Shown here one piece after another: positions 50,920-59,701 of a stretch of 64,000 nt of DNA. The notes below the pieces were generated by a model that had not been told where the DNA came from, searched no databases, and saw only the letters and a list, made by a program, of their open reading frames with translations. The position numbers and the translations under genes were made by a program. Within the stretch, counting starts at the first letter, position 1. Each line of letters begins with the position of its first letter. This DNA comes from CAIWHR01 sp963709525 (GTDB lineage Bacteria; Pseudomonadota; Gammaproteobacteria; Burkholderiales; Casimicrobiaceae), in assembly GCA_963709525.1 (NCBI GenBank), contig CAVPXB010000008.1:1-64000 (forward strand), in the 5' to 3' direction.

Positions 50920-51963
50920 TTAGCGCCCGGGATTGCGCGCCGCGAGGTCGATGGCCAGTTCCAGCGCGGCGATGAGGCTTCCCGGATCGGCTGCGCGCGC
51001 CTTTACCGGATCGGCGGCGAGATCGAGCGCGGTGCCGTGATCGACCGAGGTGCGGATGAACGGCAGCCCGAGCGTGACGTTGATGCCGCGCCCGAAGGTC
51101 GAGGCCTTCAGCACGGGCAGGCCCTGGTCGTGGTACATCGCGACGATCGCATCGAAGCGCTGCGCGATCGAAGGCACGAACACGGTATCGGCCGGCATCG
51201 GGCCGTCGGCGCTGACGCCCCGCGCCCGCGCGGCGGCGATCGCCGGGGCGATGACGTCGATCTCCTCGCGCCCCATGTGGCCGCCTTCACCGGCGTGCGG
51301 GTTGAGGCCGCAGACGGCGAGCTGCGGGGCAGCGATCCCGAACTTCGAGCGCAGCTCGCGGGCGACGATCACGAGCGTTTCCTCGACGGTCGCGCGCGTG
51401 ATCGCCGCCGGCACATCGGCGAGCGCGAGATGCGTGGTCACCAATGCGACGCGCAGCGAGGCGGTCCTGCCGCTGCCGGTCAGCATCATCACGACCCGCG
51501 GTGTTTGCGTGTGCGCGGCGAAGAACTCGGTGTGGCCCGAGAACGGAATGCCGGCGTCCTGCAGCACGCTCTTCTGCACCGGCGCCGTGACCAGCGCCGA
51601 AAAAGCGCCCGTGGCACAGGCGTCGGCGGCGCGGGTAAGCATTTGCAGGATGCTGTGCGCGTTCGACGCGTCGGGGTGCCCCGGCGTCACCGGCACGCTG
51701 ACGGGCTGATGCCAGATTTCGATGCTGCCATCGGGGGGTGGCAGCGCGGCGGCCTGGTAGTCGCGATAGCGAGGCGTGAATCCAGCCAGCGCAGCGCGCA
51801 TCTGCAACAGCTCGCGATCGCCGATGAAGACGAGACGGGCCGCGAACGGGCGGTCGCGATGACGCTCGCCCAACTGCGCGAGCAACTCGGGGCCGATCCC
51901 GGCCGGCTCGCCTACGGTGATCGCGATGACCGGAGGTTCACGCAAGGTGAAAGCGCTGTTCAT
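50920..51963 (-). CDS. pdxA: 4-hydroxythreonine-4-phosphate dehydrogenase PdxA
   Basis: Oxidises 4-phosphohydroxy-L-threonine in pyridoxine-5'-phosphate synthesis. 347 residues: ITVGEPAGIGPEL, metal-binding His in FSGHTEFFA, CGLNPHAGEGGHMG and AMYHDQGLPVLK. The C-terminal LPFIRTSVDHGTALDLA is complete. The ATG at 51963 lies 16 bases after the glycosidase stop, so pdxA may be read through from the sugar operon. The usual neighbour surA is absent. A PdxA2-type sugar-acid role is a less likely alternative. Confidence 0.92.
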   Translation of the reverse strand: MNSAFTLREPPVIAITVGEPAGIGPELLAQLGERHRDRPFAARLVFIGDRELLQMRAALAGFTPRYRDYQAAALPPPDGSIEIWHQPVSVPVTPGHPDASNAHSILQMLTRAADACATGAFSALVTAPVQKSVLQDAGIPFSGHTEFFAAHTQTPRVVMMLTGSGRTASLRVALVTTHLALADVPAAITRATVEETLVIVARELRSKFGIAAPQLAVCGLNPHAGEGGHMGREEIDVIAPAIAAARARGVSADGPMPADTVFVPSIAQRFDAIVAMYHDQGLPVLKASTFGRGINVTLGLPFIRTSVDHGTALDLAADPVKARAADPGSLIAALELAIDLAARNPGR

Positions 51964-51979
51964 GCTGTCCTGTGTCGAC

Positions 51980-54214
51980 TCAATCGAGAAGGCTGACCGC
52001 GACGCTCGAGGCGTCACCGAAGATCTCCACTTTGACGTCTCGCCGCGCGGCAACCCGGAACTCGCCCTGCCCAACCACCTCGATCGAAGCTTGCGCATAT
52101 CCTGCCAGCGCTCGTTGCGGCGGACCGAACAGCCACAGTTGTTCGAGAGGGCGCGAAGCTTCGATCTCGCCGGTGTGCTGGACGGCGGGCCCCAGCGGAA
52201 GCGCGTGGCCTTCGCGCCCGAAGACCGGAAACTGGTCGAGTTTGGCGCGGTAGCGCATCACCCGTCCGCCGGGAAGACGCTGCCGCGAGTTCAAGTCGTA
52301 CCATGCACCCGGCGGCAGCACGATTTCGACTGCGCCCCCGGGTGCTGTGACGGGGGCCACGAGCAGCGTGTCGCCGCACATGAACTGGGTCTCGCTGTTA
52401 CGCAGCAACGCGTTGGCCGGGAACGCGAGCGCCATCGCGCGCATCACCGGCGCGCCGGTGCGCGTGGCGTCGGCGATCACCGCCTTGAGATACGGAATGA
52501 GGCGATAGCGGAACGCGAGCCATTTGCGCGCGATGGCTTCGACTTCGGCGCCGAAGGCCCAGGGTTCGCGCTCGCCGGCACCGTGCAGGCACAGGTGCGA
52601 GCTGAAGACGGCGGCCTGCAGCCAGCGCAGGTACAGTTCCGCCGTCGGTTCGATGGATCCATAAGATCCACCGACCGCGGTGGCATGAAACGGGGCGCCG
52701 CTCATGCCCCAGGACAGGCCGCCGCGGATCGATGCCGCAAGTCCTTCCCAGTCGCCCTGCGGCTCGCCCGCCCATTGCAGCGGGTAGCGCTGGCTGCCGG
52801 CCCATCCGGCCCGCGCAAGAATCAGCGGCGCCCCATCGGCGCGGGGCTGGAACATCGCCGTCGCCTCGAACACGCAGCGGTTGTAGAGCAGCGGGTAGAC
52901 GTTGTGCAGGCGCGTGCCGCGATCGCCGTTCGACGCCACCGCATCATCCGGGACGTGTTCGCCGCCGTCGGTCTTGATCGCGCTGACGCCGTCGGAGAAG
53001 AGATCCGCGTGCGCGTCGCGCCACCACTCGTACGCGCCGAGCTGAGTGAAATCGACGATCCCCGACTCGGGCGCACGGGTCGAATCGTCATCGCACGGGG
53101 AAGCATTCGGCGCGGCATCCCATTGGAACACGTAGGGATCGCCATTGACGTCGGTCAGCAGGTAGCCGCGAGCCGCAAGATCCGCGAACAGCGGGTCGTG
53201 CACGGAGACGTACGGATGCTCCCAGACGCAGATGCGCAGATGGCATGACTTGATCGCCGCCAGCGCCGCCTTCGGATCGGGATAGCGATCGGGATCCCAC
53301 TGGAAGTTGAAGCGCGTGTCGACTTTCCATGCGGAGCGGGCGTCGAGTGTGAGCACGTCGCACGGGATCCTGCGTTCCCGCAGCTTGGCTGCGACCGCGG
53401 CGGCGTCTTCCGGCGTCTTGTAGCAGTCCCTCGACATCCAAAGGCCGAGGCTCCAGTCCGGCACTGCCGGCGCCCGCCCGGTCAACTGCGTGTAGAGGTC
53501 GAGAATCGAGGCCGGGGTATCGCCCGCGAACACGAACAGGTCGAGCGCTTCGTCATCCACCAGCAGCGCATACGAGCGGTGCGACCAATCCGGATGGCCG
53601 ACGCCGTGCGACACCATCCCCGGCGTGTTGACGAAAATGCCCCACGCACCGTCGCCCGTGCCCGGACTCCAGGCGAAGGGCGCGTTCTTGTAGGCGAGCC
53701 CGGTGTTGACGCCGCGCGCGTCGACCACCTGCGAGTGGATCAGCTGGCCGCGCTTGTTGAGCGGGCCGAATTTCTCGCCCAGGCCGTACACCGGCTCACC
53801 GGAAGCCAGCGCGAACGCCGCCATCCATTGCCCGCGCTGGCGCAAGCGGGCCAGTGCGGGCAGGCGGGTGGTTCCGTCGAAGCGCAGGTCGGTGGTCGAT
53901 TCGAGCACCTGAACGCCCTTGTGCAGGAGGCGGAAGCGGATGGGCGAACCGCCGATTTCGAACGTCGTGTCGCCGGCGCCAAACGACCACTGGCCGTCGT
54001 CGCCGCGCCGAGTCGTGCAGGCCTTGGTACGACCTTGCACGAGTCCGTAGTCCGGCCGCGTGTTCGGACCGGCCCGCAGGCGGAACACCCCGGGTCCGTA
54101 GCAGGACACCTCGAGCATGTCACCGGTCGAGGTGGCGAAAGCCGCGCCCGATGCGGTGGCGCCCAGGCTCTGCGGAGCATCGAGCCGGGCGAAATAGGTG
54201 GAGTCGAAGAACAT
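51980..54214 (-). CDS. Glycoside hydrolase family 31 (alpha-xylosidase/alpha-glucosidase-like)
   Basis: 744-residue retaining alpha-glycosidase. The nucleophile Asp is in AIKTDGGEHVPDD and the acid/base region in ARAGWAGSQRYPLQWAGE. An N-terminal beta-sandwich includes YGLGEKFGPLNKRGQ; C-terminal beta domains follow. KTDGGE (KTDFGE in many members) is closer to alpha-xylosidases. There is no signal peptide, so it is cytoplasmic and acts on imported oligosaccharides. It is in one operon with a lactonase, a mutarotase and an aldolase. No sugar transporter is in view. Confidence 0.85.
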   Translation of the reverse strand: MFFDSTYFARLDAPQSLGATASGAAFATSTGDMLEVSCYGPGVFRLRAGPNTRPDYGLVQGRTKACTTRRGDDGQWSFGAGDTTFEIGGSPIRFRLLHKGVQVLESTTDLRFDGTTRLPALARLRQRGQWMAAFALASGEPVYGLGEKFGPLNKRGQLIHSQVVDARGVNTGLAYKNAPFAWSPGTGDGAWGIFVNTPGMVSHGVGHPDWSHRSYALLVDDEALDLFVFAGDTPASILDLYTQLTGRAPAVPDWSLGLWMSRDCYKTPEDAAAVAAKLRERRIPCDVLTLDARSAWKVDTRFNFQWDPDRYPDPKAALAAIKSCHLRICVWEHPYVSVHDPLFADLAARGYLLTDVNGDPYVFQWDAAPNASPCDDDSTRAPESGIVDFTQLGAYEWWRDAHADLFSDGVSAIKTDGGEHVPDDAVASNGDRGTRLHNVYPLLYNRCVFEATAMFQPRADGAPLILARAGWAGSQRYPLQWAGEPQGDWEGLAASIRGGLSWGMSGAPFHATAVGGSYGSIEPTAELYLRWLQAAVFSSHLCLHGAGEREPWAFGAEVEAIARKWLAFRYRLIPYLKAVIADATRTGAPVMRAMALAFPANALLRNSETQFMCGDTLLVAPVTAPGGAVEIVLPPGAWYDLNSRQRLPGGRVMRYRAKLDQFPVFGREGHALPLGPAVQHTGEIEASRPLEQLWLFGPPQRALAGYAQASIEVVGQGEFRVAARRDVKVEIFGDASSVAVSLLD

Positions 54215-54228
54215 GGGCGAAGGGATTA

Positions 54229-55122
54229 TCAGCCGGCGAAGAGGGAGGAAGGAAGCCCCGGGACATCGACCCGGAGCGCGAAGATCCCCCCCGAGTGCGG
54301 ATAACGGCCGAGTTCGCCGGCGTCGCGTCCTGCTCGTGCGCTGGTCACGTAGAGTGTGCGCAGGTCGGTCCCGCCGAAGGCGCACATCGTCGGGCACAGC
54401 GCCGGCACCGGAATGTCGAGAAGGATTTCACCGGTCGGCGCGATGCGCAGCACGCGGCCGGCGCGGAAGAGCGCCGTCCAGTAGCACCCCTCGGCATCGA
54501 CCGCGCCGCCGTCTGGGCGTTCGGTCTCGCCATCCCATTGCGCGAACACGCGCCGGTTCGAGGGCATCCCCGTTACGGGGTCGAAGTCGTACGCGTGCAC
54601 GATTCGCGTCGGCGTGTCGGCGTGGTACATCGTCAGGCCGTCCGCGCTGAAAGCGAGGCCGTTGCTGATGGTGATGCCCGTCAGCACCGTCGTCAGCGTG
54701 AGGTCCGCGTCGAGCCGGACCAGCGCGGCCGAGTTCGCGTCGCGCCGTTCGTTCATGAAGCCGGCAAAAAAACGCCCCTGCCGGTCGCAGCCGCCGTCGT
54801 TGAACCGGTGGTGCCCGGGGTCGTAGGGCGCGTCGGCGACCTTGCGCGAGAGCGTGCCGTCCGCGGCCGCGAGCCAGATGCCGTCGCGCAGCGCCACGAC
54901 GAACCCGCCCCTGCGGCGCCGGGCAAAACAACCGATCGAGGACGGCATCGGCATGGCATGGTTGCGGCCGGTGGCGGGGTCGAAGCGGTTGAGCGCCGGC
55001 GCATCGATATCCACCCAGTAGAGCACCGCTTCGTCGGCCGCCCAGACGGGACACTCGCCGAGGCGGGCGCGCACGTCGAGCACGCACTGGAAGGGAGAGG
55101 CCACGGCCGCCTTGGAGGTCAT
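54229..55122 (-). CDS. SMP-30/gluconolactonase family lactonase
   Basis: 297-residue six-bladed propeller that opens sugar lactones to acids. Metal ligands are visible as Glu in LGECPVW, Asn in HHRFNDGGCDRQGRFFAG, Asn in TISNGLAFSADG and Asp in RPDGGAVDAEG. The ATG at 55122 overlaps the mutarotase stop (ATGA). In context it would hydrolyse a lactone made by a sugar dehydrogenase that is not in this window. Confidence 0.88.
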   Translation of the reverse strand: MTSKAAVASPFQCVLDVRARLGECPVWAADEAVLYWVDIDAPALNRFDPATGRNHAMPMPSSIGCFARRRRGGFVVALRDGIWLAAADGTLSRKVADAPYDPGHHRFNDGGCDRQGRFFAGFMNERRDANSAALVRLDADLTLTTVLTGITISNGLAFSADGLTMYHADTPTRIVHAYDFDPVTGMPSNRRVFAQWDGETERPDGGAVDAEGCYWTALFRAGRVLRIAPTGEILLDIPVPALCPTMCAFGGTDLRTLYVTSARAGRDAGELGRYPHSGGIFALRVDVPGLPSSLFAG

Positions 55123-56036
55123 CCTGCCAGTGTCGCGCAAATTGCGATCGAACAGGAGATTTCGGCGTGCGGTTGCAGCAGCGCGATGCCGGTGTCGGTC
55201 TCCCCGGCCGCGGCGCGATTGAACGCATCGGTGACGTGCGTCACCGGCTCGACGGCCAGAAACGCTTCGTCCCGCGGCGCATAGACGATCAGGTGTGCGC
55301 AGCGCTCCGACGCCGTGATTGCAATGGACAGGCCGGTATCCGGCTGCGTCAATTCGGCGCGCCCCGACCAGCCGAAAAACGCATGATCGAGCGCGGTACC
55401 GGTCAACTCCCGACCTGCGGCAAAGCCCCCCGGCTCGGGCATCGTGCGCGTGGTCGGCAGGCCGGTGGCATCGGTTTCCCACCGGCCCCGGGCCTCGAAA
55501 CGCAGCCTCGTGGCGGCCGTGCGGGGAAAGAACGGATGCCAGCCGAGGCCGCAGGGAAACGGCGCGTCGCCGCGATTGGCGAGCGTGAGTGTTGCCGACA
55601 GCGTGGCCGAGCGACCCGTCGTCTCGAGCACGAAGTCCTGCCGCGCCGCGAATTCGAAGGGCCACGCGCGGGCGTCGGCGCCCGCGGCATGGTGTTCGAG
55701 CGTCAGCGTGGCCGCGCCCGGCGAGCGGGCAAGCACCGACCAGCGCCGCTGCCAGCCGACGCCATGCAGGCTGTGCGGCCGGCAGTGGCGGCTGGGGTCG
55801 AGTTGGTGTCGGCGGCCGGAGAACTCGAAACGGGCGTTGGCGATGCGATTGGAGTAGGGCACCAGCGGATACGCAGCATGGTCGAGCACGTCGTTTGCCG
55901 CGCGGGCGCTGGCGGAAGTCGGGCGCAGCACATCCACGCCCGCCAGCGTGAAGCCGGCCAGCGCGCCCCCTGCCTGCGGCGCCAGTTCGACCCTGGCCTC
56001 ACCCGCTTCGATGACGATGGGGTGCGCTGCGGTCAT
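55119..56036 (-). CDS. Aldose 1-epimerase family protein
   Basis: Interconverts alpha and beta anomers of a sugar. 305 residues: YSNRIANARFEFSGRRHQLD, catalytic His in SLHGVGWQRRW, second His in CGLGWHPFFPR and Glu in FLAVEPVTHVTDAF. The start at 56036 overlaps the aldolase gene's end by 38 bases. It prepares the anomer for oxidation in a sugar-acid pathway, consistent with the lactonase next door. Confidence 0.88.
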   Translation of the reverse strand: MTAAHPIVIEAGEARVELAPQAGGALAGFTLAGVDVLRPTSASARAANDVLDHAAYPLVPYSNRIANARFEFSGRRHQLDPSRHCRPHSLHGVGWQRRWSVLARSPGAATLTLEHHAAGADARAWPFEFAARQDFVLETTGRSATLSATLTLANRGDAPFPCGLGWHPFFPRTAATRLRFEARGRWETDATGLPTTRTMPEPGGFAAGRELTGTALDHAFFGWSGRAELTQPDTGLSIAITASERCAHLIVYAPRDEAFLAVEPVTHVTDAFNRAAAGETDTGIALLQPHAEISCSIAICATLAG

Positions 56037-56832
56037 CCCGCGCTCCGGTATTCGCGCTTGGGGCGGCGCTGGCGCGGACGGTGGCGAGCGTTTGCGCCGC
56101 GCATCTCAGCATCATCGTGACGTCGGTGCTCACCGCGATCCACGAATAGCCGTAGCTCAAATAGTCGACAGCGGCTTCGGTCGAGAAACCGATGATGCCG
56201 CAGGGTTTGCCGAGGCGGCGACACTCGCGCGCACCCAAGGCAAGTTTTTCGCGCACCGCGGGATGGTCCGCATGGCCCAGGTGCCCCATCGACGCGGACA
56301 GGTCGGCCGGGCCGATGAAGATCGAGTCCACGCCCGGGACCGCCGCAATCTCCTCCAGCTGTTCCAGCGCCTCGAGCGTCTCGATCTGCAGGATGACGCA
56401 AAGCTCGCCTGCCGCGCGCTGGCAATAGTCGGGGATGAGCCCGTAGCCGCCGCCGCGATAAATGGATGCAACGCCGCGCACGCCCTCGGGCGGGTAGCGG
56501 GTGTAGGCGACCGCGGCCCTCGCTTCGTCGGCGTTCTGGATGAACGGAAGCATCACCGTCTGGGCGCCCGCATCGAGCACGCGCTTGACCGCCACCATGT
56601 CGTTCCAGGGCAGGCGCACGACGGGTGCGGCACGGGTGCCGGCCATCACCCGCAGCAGTTCCACGGTCTGCGGCACGTCGATCTGCCCGTGCTCCATGTC
56701 GAGGACCAGGAAATCGAAGCCGGCGTGCCCGAGGGCCTCGACGACGGCCGTCGAGCCGAGCGTGTGCCAGGTGCCGACGGGCACGGATGCCGCCTGGAGG
56801 GCGCGTTTGAAAGGATTTTGCGGGAGGTCCAT
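55999..56832 (-). CDS. HpcH/HpaI-type aldolase
   Basis: 277-residue class II (metal-dependent) aldolase acting on 2-keto-3-deoxy sugar acids or similar. DFLVLDMEHGQIDV, VRLPWNDMVAVKRVLDAGAQTVMLPF, IQIETLEALEQL-type (ILQIETLEALEQL) metal Glu and PGVDSIFIGPADLSASMGHLG are all present. The ATG at 56832 gives MDLPQNPFKRAL. It is the first gene of the sugar operon. A sugar dehydrogenase and an acid dehydratase would complete the route but are not in the window. Confidence 0.88.
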   Translation of the reverse strand: MDLPQNPFKRALQAASVPVGTWHTLGSTAVVEALGHAGFDFLVLDMEHGQIDVPQTVELLRVMAGTRAAPVVRLPWNDMVAVKRVLDAGAQTVMLPFIQNADEARAAVAYTRYPPEGVRGVASIYRGGGYGLIPDYCQRAAGELCVILQIETLEALEQLEEIAAVPGVDSIFIGPADLSASMGHLGHADHPAVREKLALGARECRRLGKPCGIIGFSTEAAVDYLSYGYSWIAVSTDVTMMLRCAAQTLATVRASAAPSANTGARDDRSAPHRHRSG

Positions 56833-56969
56833 GCCAGTCTCCGTGAGTCGATCAGGCGCCTGCGCCAGCGACGACGCGAGCATCATAACGCGGCGACGCT
56901 CGATCCTCGAACCGCCGGCTCCGGATGCGCTACCATCGCGGCTCCGCTCTCCAGGCTTCGCTTTCGTTC

Positions 56970-57686
56970 ATGTCCCGCTATTTCTCGCGCCCGGATTTCC
57001 TGTCCGGCATCCGCGACATGACCCCGCCGCTGATCGGCATCTTTCCCTTCGGCCTCGTGTGCGGCGTGTCGGCACAGGCGGCCGGCCTGTCGATCATCGA
57101 GGCGATCGGAATGGCGATGATCGTGTTTTCCGGCGCCGCGCAGATCATCGCCACGCAGCTCATCGCAGCGCAGGCACCCGTCGCCGTCATCGTGCTCACC
57201 TGTTTCGTCGTCGGCCTGCGCTTCCTCATGTACAGCGCGGCGATCGCGCCCCATCTCAAGCCACTGCCGGCGCGCTGGCGCCATGTCCTCGCCTTTGTGC
57301 TCACCGACCAGGCGTTCGCAGCGGCGATCCGCCGGTTTCGCACGGCCGGGCACCCCGGCGAGGGCGCCTCGTACTTTCTCGGCACCGGTGCCGTGCTCTG
57401 GGGCGCGTGGCTGGTCTCGAATCTGGCCGGCTATCTCGCCGGGAACGTGATCCCGGCGGCGTGGTCGCTCGAGTTCGTCGTGCCGCTGTGCTTTCTCGCG
57501 CTGCTGGTGCCCGCCCTCGAGGACAGGCCGATGCTCGTTGCCGCCCTGGCGGCGGGCATCGCGGTCGTCGCGCTGGATGCGCTGCCGATGCGGCTGTCGC
57601 TGATCTGTTCCGGATTGATCGGCATTGTCGCGGGACTGGTCGCCGGGCGGGTGCTGCCGCCCGCCGGGCACGCGGGCGAACCATGA
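56970..57686 (+). CDS. azlC: AzlC family branched-chain amino acid exporter large subunit
   Basis: 238-residue inner-membrane protein, about seven helices, of the AzlC (LIV-E) family, which exports branched-chain amino acids with AzlD. Motifs GIFPFGLVCGVSAQAAGLS, IVFSGAAQIIATQLI, FVVGLRFLMYSAAIAPHL and FVLTDQAFA are typical. The ATG at 56970 (MSRYFSRPDF) is preferred over one 15 codons upstream. It is divergent from the sugar operon. Confidence 0.9.
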   Translation: MSRYFSRPDFLSGIRDMTPPLIGIFPFGLVCGVSAQAAGLSIIEAIGMAMIVFSGAAQIIATQLIAAQAPVAVIVLTCFVVGLRFLMYSAAIAPHLKPLPARWRHVLAFVLTDQAFAAAIRRFRTAGHPGEGASYFLGTGAVLWGAWLVSNLAGYLAGNVIPAAWSLEFVVPLCFLALLVPALEDRPMLVAALAAGIAVVALDALPMRLSLICSGLIGIVAGLVAGRVLPPAGHAGEP

Positions 57687-58027
57687 GCGGCACGCCGACG
57701 CTGTGGGTCGTCATCGTTGCCGTGGGCCTCTCCAACTACCTGTCGCGGCTGTCGTTCATTGCCCTCTTCGCGCGGCTCGAGATGCCGCCGCTGATGGCGC
57801 TCGCCTTGCGCTATGTCCCTGCCGCCATGCTCACGGCCATCGTGCTGCCCGCGGTCGTGTTTTCGGCGCCCGGGACGCTGGATCTCGGTGGTGGAAACCC
57901 CAGACTGATTGCCGCGCTGGTTGCGTCGGCCGTTGCCTGGCGCTGGCGCAGCGTCACGGCGACGATGGCCGCCGGCATGATTGCGCTGTGGGTCGCGCAA
58001 TGGGCACTGCGCGCGGCCGCGAACTGA
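57683..58027 (+). CDS. azlD: AzlD family branched-chain amino acid exporter small subunit
   Basis: 114-residue membrane protein with four hydrophobic segments; ALRYVPAAMLTAIVLPAV and LSNYLSRLSFIALF are AzlD landmarks. Its ATG overlaps the azlC stop (ATGA), as expected for the two-subunit exporter. A long hairpin repeat begins at the very next base after its stop. Confidence 0.88.
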   Translation: MSGTPTLWVVIVAVGLSNYLSRLSFIALFARLEMPPLMALALRYVPAAMLTAIVLPAVVFSAPGTLDLGGGNPRLIAALVASAVAWRWRSVTATMAAGMIALWVAQWALRAAAN

Positions 58028-58186
58028 GAGGCTGAGAGTCTTTCGATCATGCCCGCTCATCACGCCAGAAGACGCCCGCTCTTCGTTGCAAATGCTCGCC
58101 ATAGCCCGAGCTATGGCTGCGCTTTGCGCCTCGATCGGACGCCTTCTGGCGCGCTGCTCGGGCACGTCCGAAAAGCTCTCAGCCTC
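58028..58186. repeat. 159-base long imperfect hairpin
   Basis: Five matched arm segments nest around a centre at 58107: GAGGCTGAGAG (58028)/CTCTCAGCCTC (58176), TTTCG/CGAAA, TGCCCG/CGGGCA, CGCCAGAAG (58063)/CTTCTGGCG (58143) and CCATAGC/GCTATGG (58110). The order and near-equal spacing make one long stem with bulges. It fills most of the azlD-moxR gap. It may be a MITE-like repeat or a structured RNA; it could also end azlCD transcription. Confidence 0.75.
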
Positions 58187-58233
58187 TGAATCCGCTACCA
58201 TCACCGTTTCCATCTCTCTTTGTCGAGGCGCGC

Positions 58234-59079
58234 ATGCGTTTTGAAGGCACCGACACCTACGTTGCCACGCCTGACCTGATGCTGGCCGTGAATGCGGCGC
58301 TGGCGCTCGAGCGGCCGCTGCTCATCAAGGGCGAGCCGGGGACGGGCAAGACGATGCTGGCCGAGGAGGTCGCCCGCGCGCTGGGGCGTCCGCTGCTGCA
58401 GTGGCACATCAAGTCGACGACCAAGGCGCAGCAGGGGCTCTACGAGTACGACGCCGTGTCGCGGTTGCGCGACTCGCAACTCGGCGACGACAAGGTCGCC
58501 GACATCGCCAATTATCTCAAGCGCGGCGTGCTGTGGGACGCCTTCGAAGCCGACGCGCCGGCGGTGGTGCTGATCGACGAGGTCGACAAGGCCGACATCG
58601 AGTTTCCCAACGACCTGCTGCGCGAGCTCGACCGGATGGAGTTCTACGTCTACGAGATCCAGCGCACGATTCTCGCGCGCCACCGGCCGCTGGTCATCAT
58701 CACGTCGAACAACGAAAAGGAGCTGCCCGACGCCTTTTTGCGCCGCTGCTTCTTCCACTACATCCGCTTTCCCGACCGCCAAACGATGGTGAAGATCGTC
58801 GACGTCCATTTCCCGGGCCTCAAGAAGGCGCTGCTGGCCGAGGCGCTGGAAGTGTTCTTCAATCTGCGCGAGGTGCCGGGATTGAAGAAGAAGCCGTCGA
58901 CCTCCGAGCTCCTCGACTGGCTGAAGCTGCTGCTGGCCGAGGACATTCCGCCCGAGGCGCTGAAGAGTTCCGACAAGAAGGCGCTGATTCCGCCGCTCGC
59001 CGGCGCGCTGCTCAAGAACGAGCAGGACGTGCACCTGTTCGAGCGCGTGGCGTTCATGGCGCGCGCGGGGCGCGGGTGA
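58234..59079 (+). CDS. MoxR-type AAA ATPase
   Basis: 281-residue AAA+ ATPase, probably a chaperone that works with a vWA protein to insert metal or activate a target. Walker A GEPGTGKTM near residue 38, Walker B VVLIDEVDKAD, sensor ITSNNEKELPDAFLRRCFF and the C-terminal lid are complete. GAGG lies 8 bases before the ATG. A GNAT gene overlaps its stop (TGATG), and a CoxE-like vWA gene follows. The client is not identified. Confidence 0.88.
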   Translation: MRFEGTDTYVATPDLMLAVNAALALERPLLIKGEPGTGKTMLAEEVARALGRPLLQWHIKSTTKAQQGLYEYDAVSRLRDSQLGDDKVADIANYLKRGVLWDAFEADAPAVVLIDEVDKADIEFPNDLLRELDRMEFYVYEIQRTILARHRPLVIITSNNEKELPDAFLRRCFFHYIRFPDRQTMVKIVDVHFPGLKKALLAEALEVFFNLREVPGLKKKPSTSELLDWLKLLLAEDIPPEALKSSDKKALIPPLAGALLKNEQDVHLFERVAFMARAGRG

Positions 59080-59687
59080 TGGTCGACGGGGCGCGCTTTG
59101 TCGCCTCCGTCACGCTTGCCGGAAGGCAGGTGACGCTGGAGCCGCTTGGCGCCGGGCACGCCGACGCTTTGCGGGCCGCGGCCGCCGACGGCGAACTCTC
59201 GCGGCTCTGGTACTCCGGGGTGCCTGCGCCGGAAGGCGTCGATGCCTGGATCGCGGCGGCGCTGGCGATGGGCCGGCGCGAAGGCGCCCTGCCCTTCGTC
59301 GTGCGCGAGCACGCGGGCGGCACGATCGTCGGCAGCACGCGCTATTTTCATGTCGACGCGGCGCACCGTCGGCTGGAGATCGGCCATACCTGGTACGCGC
59401 GGCGCGCGCAGCGCACGGGCATCAACACCGAGTGCAAGCTGCTGCTGTTGACGCATGCGTTCGAAGTGCTCGACTGCATCGCGGTCGAGTTTCGCACCCA
59501 CTTCTTCAACTTCGCCTCGCGCGCGGCGATCGCAAGGCTGGGCGCGAAACAGGACGGCATCCTGCGCCAGCACCAGATCCTGCCCGACGGCACGCTGCGC
59601 GACACCGTGGTGTTCAGCATCATCGCGCCCGAGTGGCCGGCGGTGAAGCGGCATCTGGCGTTCGAGCTTGACCGTCCACGCGGCTGA
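59079..59687 (+). CDS. GNAT family N-acetyltransferase (RimJ/RimL type)
   Basis: 202-residue acetyltransferase of the RimJ/RimL-like group: VTLEPLGAGHADALRAAA, GSTRYFHVDAAHRRLEIGHTWY, the acetyl-CoA loop (AQRTGINTECKLLLLTHAF), NFASRAAIARLGAKQDG and the C-terminal DTVVFSIIAPEWP. Substrate unknown; proteins of this type acetylate N-termini or small molecules. Its start overlaps the moxR stop, so it is translated with a module that usually has only moxR and vWA genes. Confidence 0.85.
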   Translation: MVDGARFVASVTLAGRQVTLEPLGAGHADALRAAAADGELSRLWYSGVPAPEGVDAWIAAALAMGRREGALPFVVREHAGGTIVGSTRYFHVDAAHRRLEIGHTWYARRAQRTGINTECKLLLLTHAFEVLDCIAVEFRTHFFNFASRAAIARLGAKQDGILRQHQILPDGTLRDTVVFSIIAPEWPAVKRHLAFELDRPRG

Positions 59688-59701
59688 CGGACCGCCGGGC
59701 A

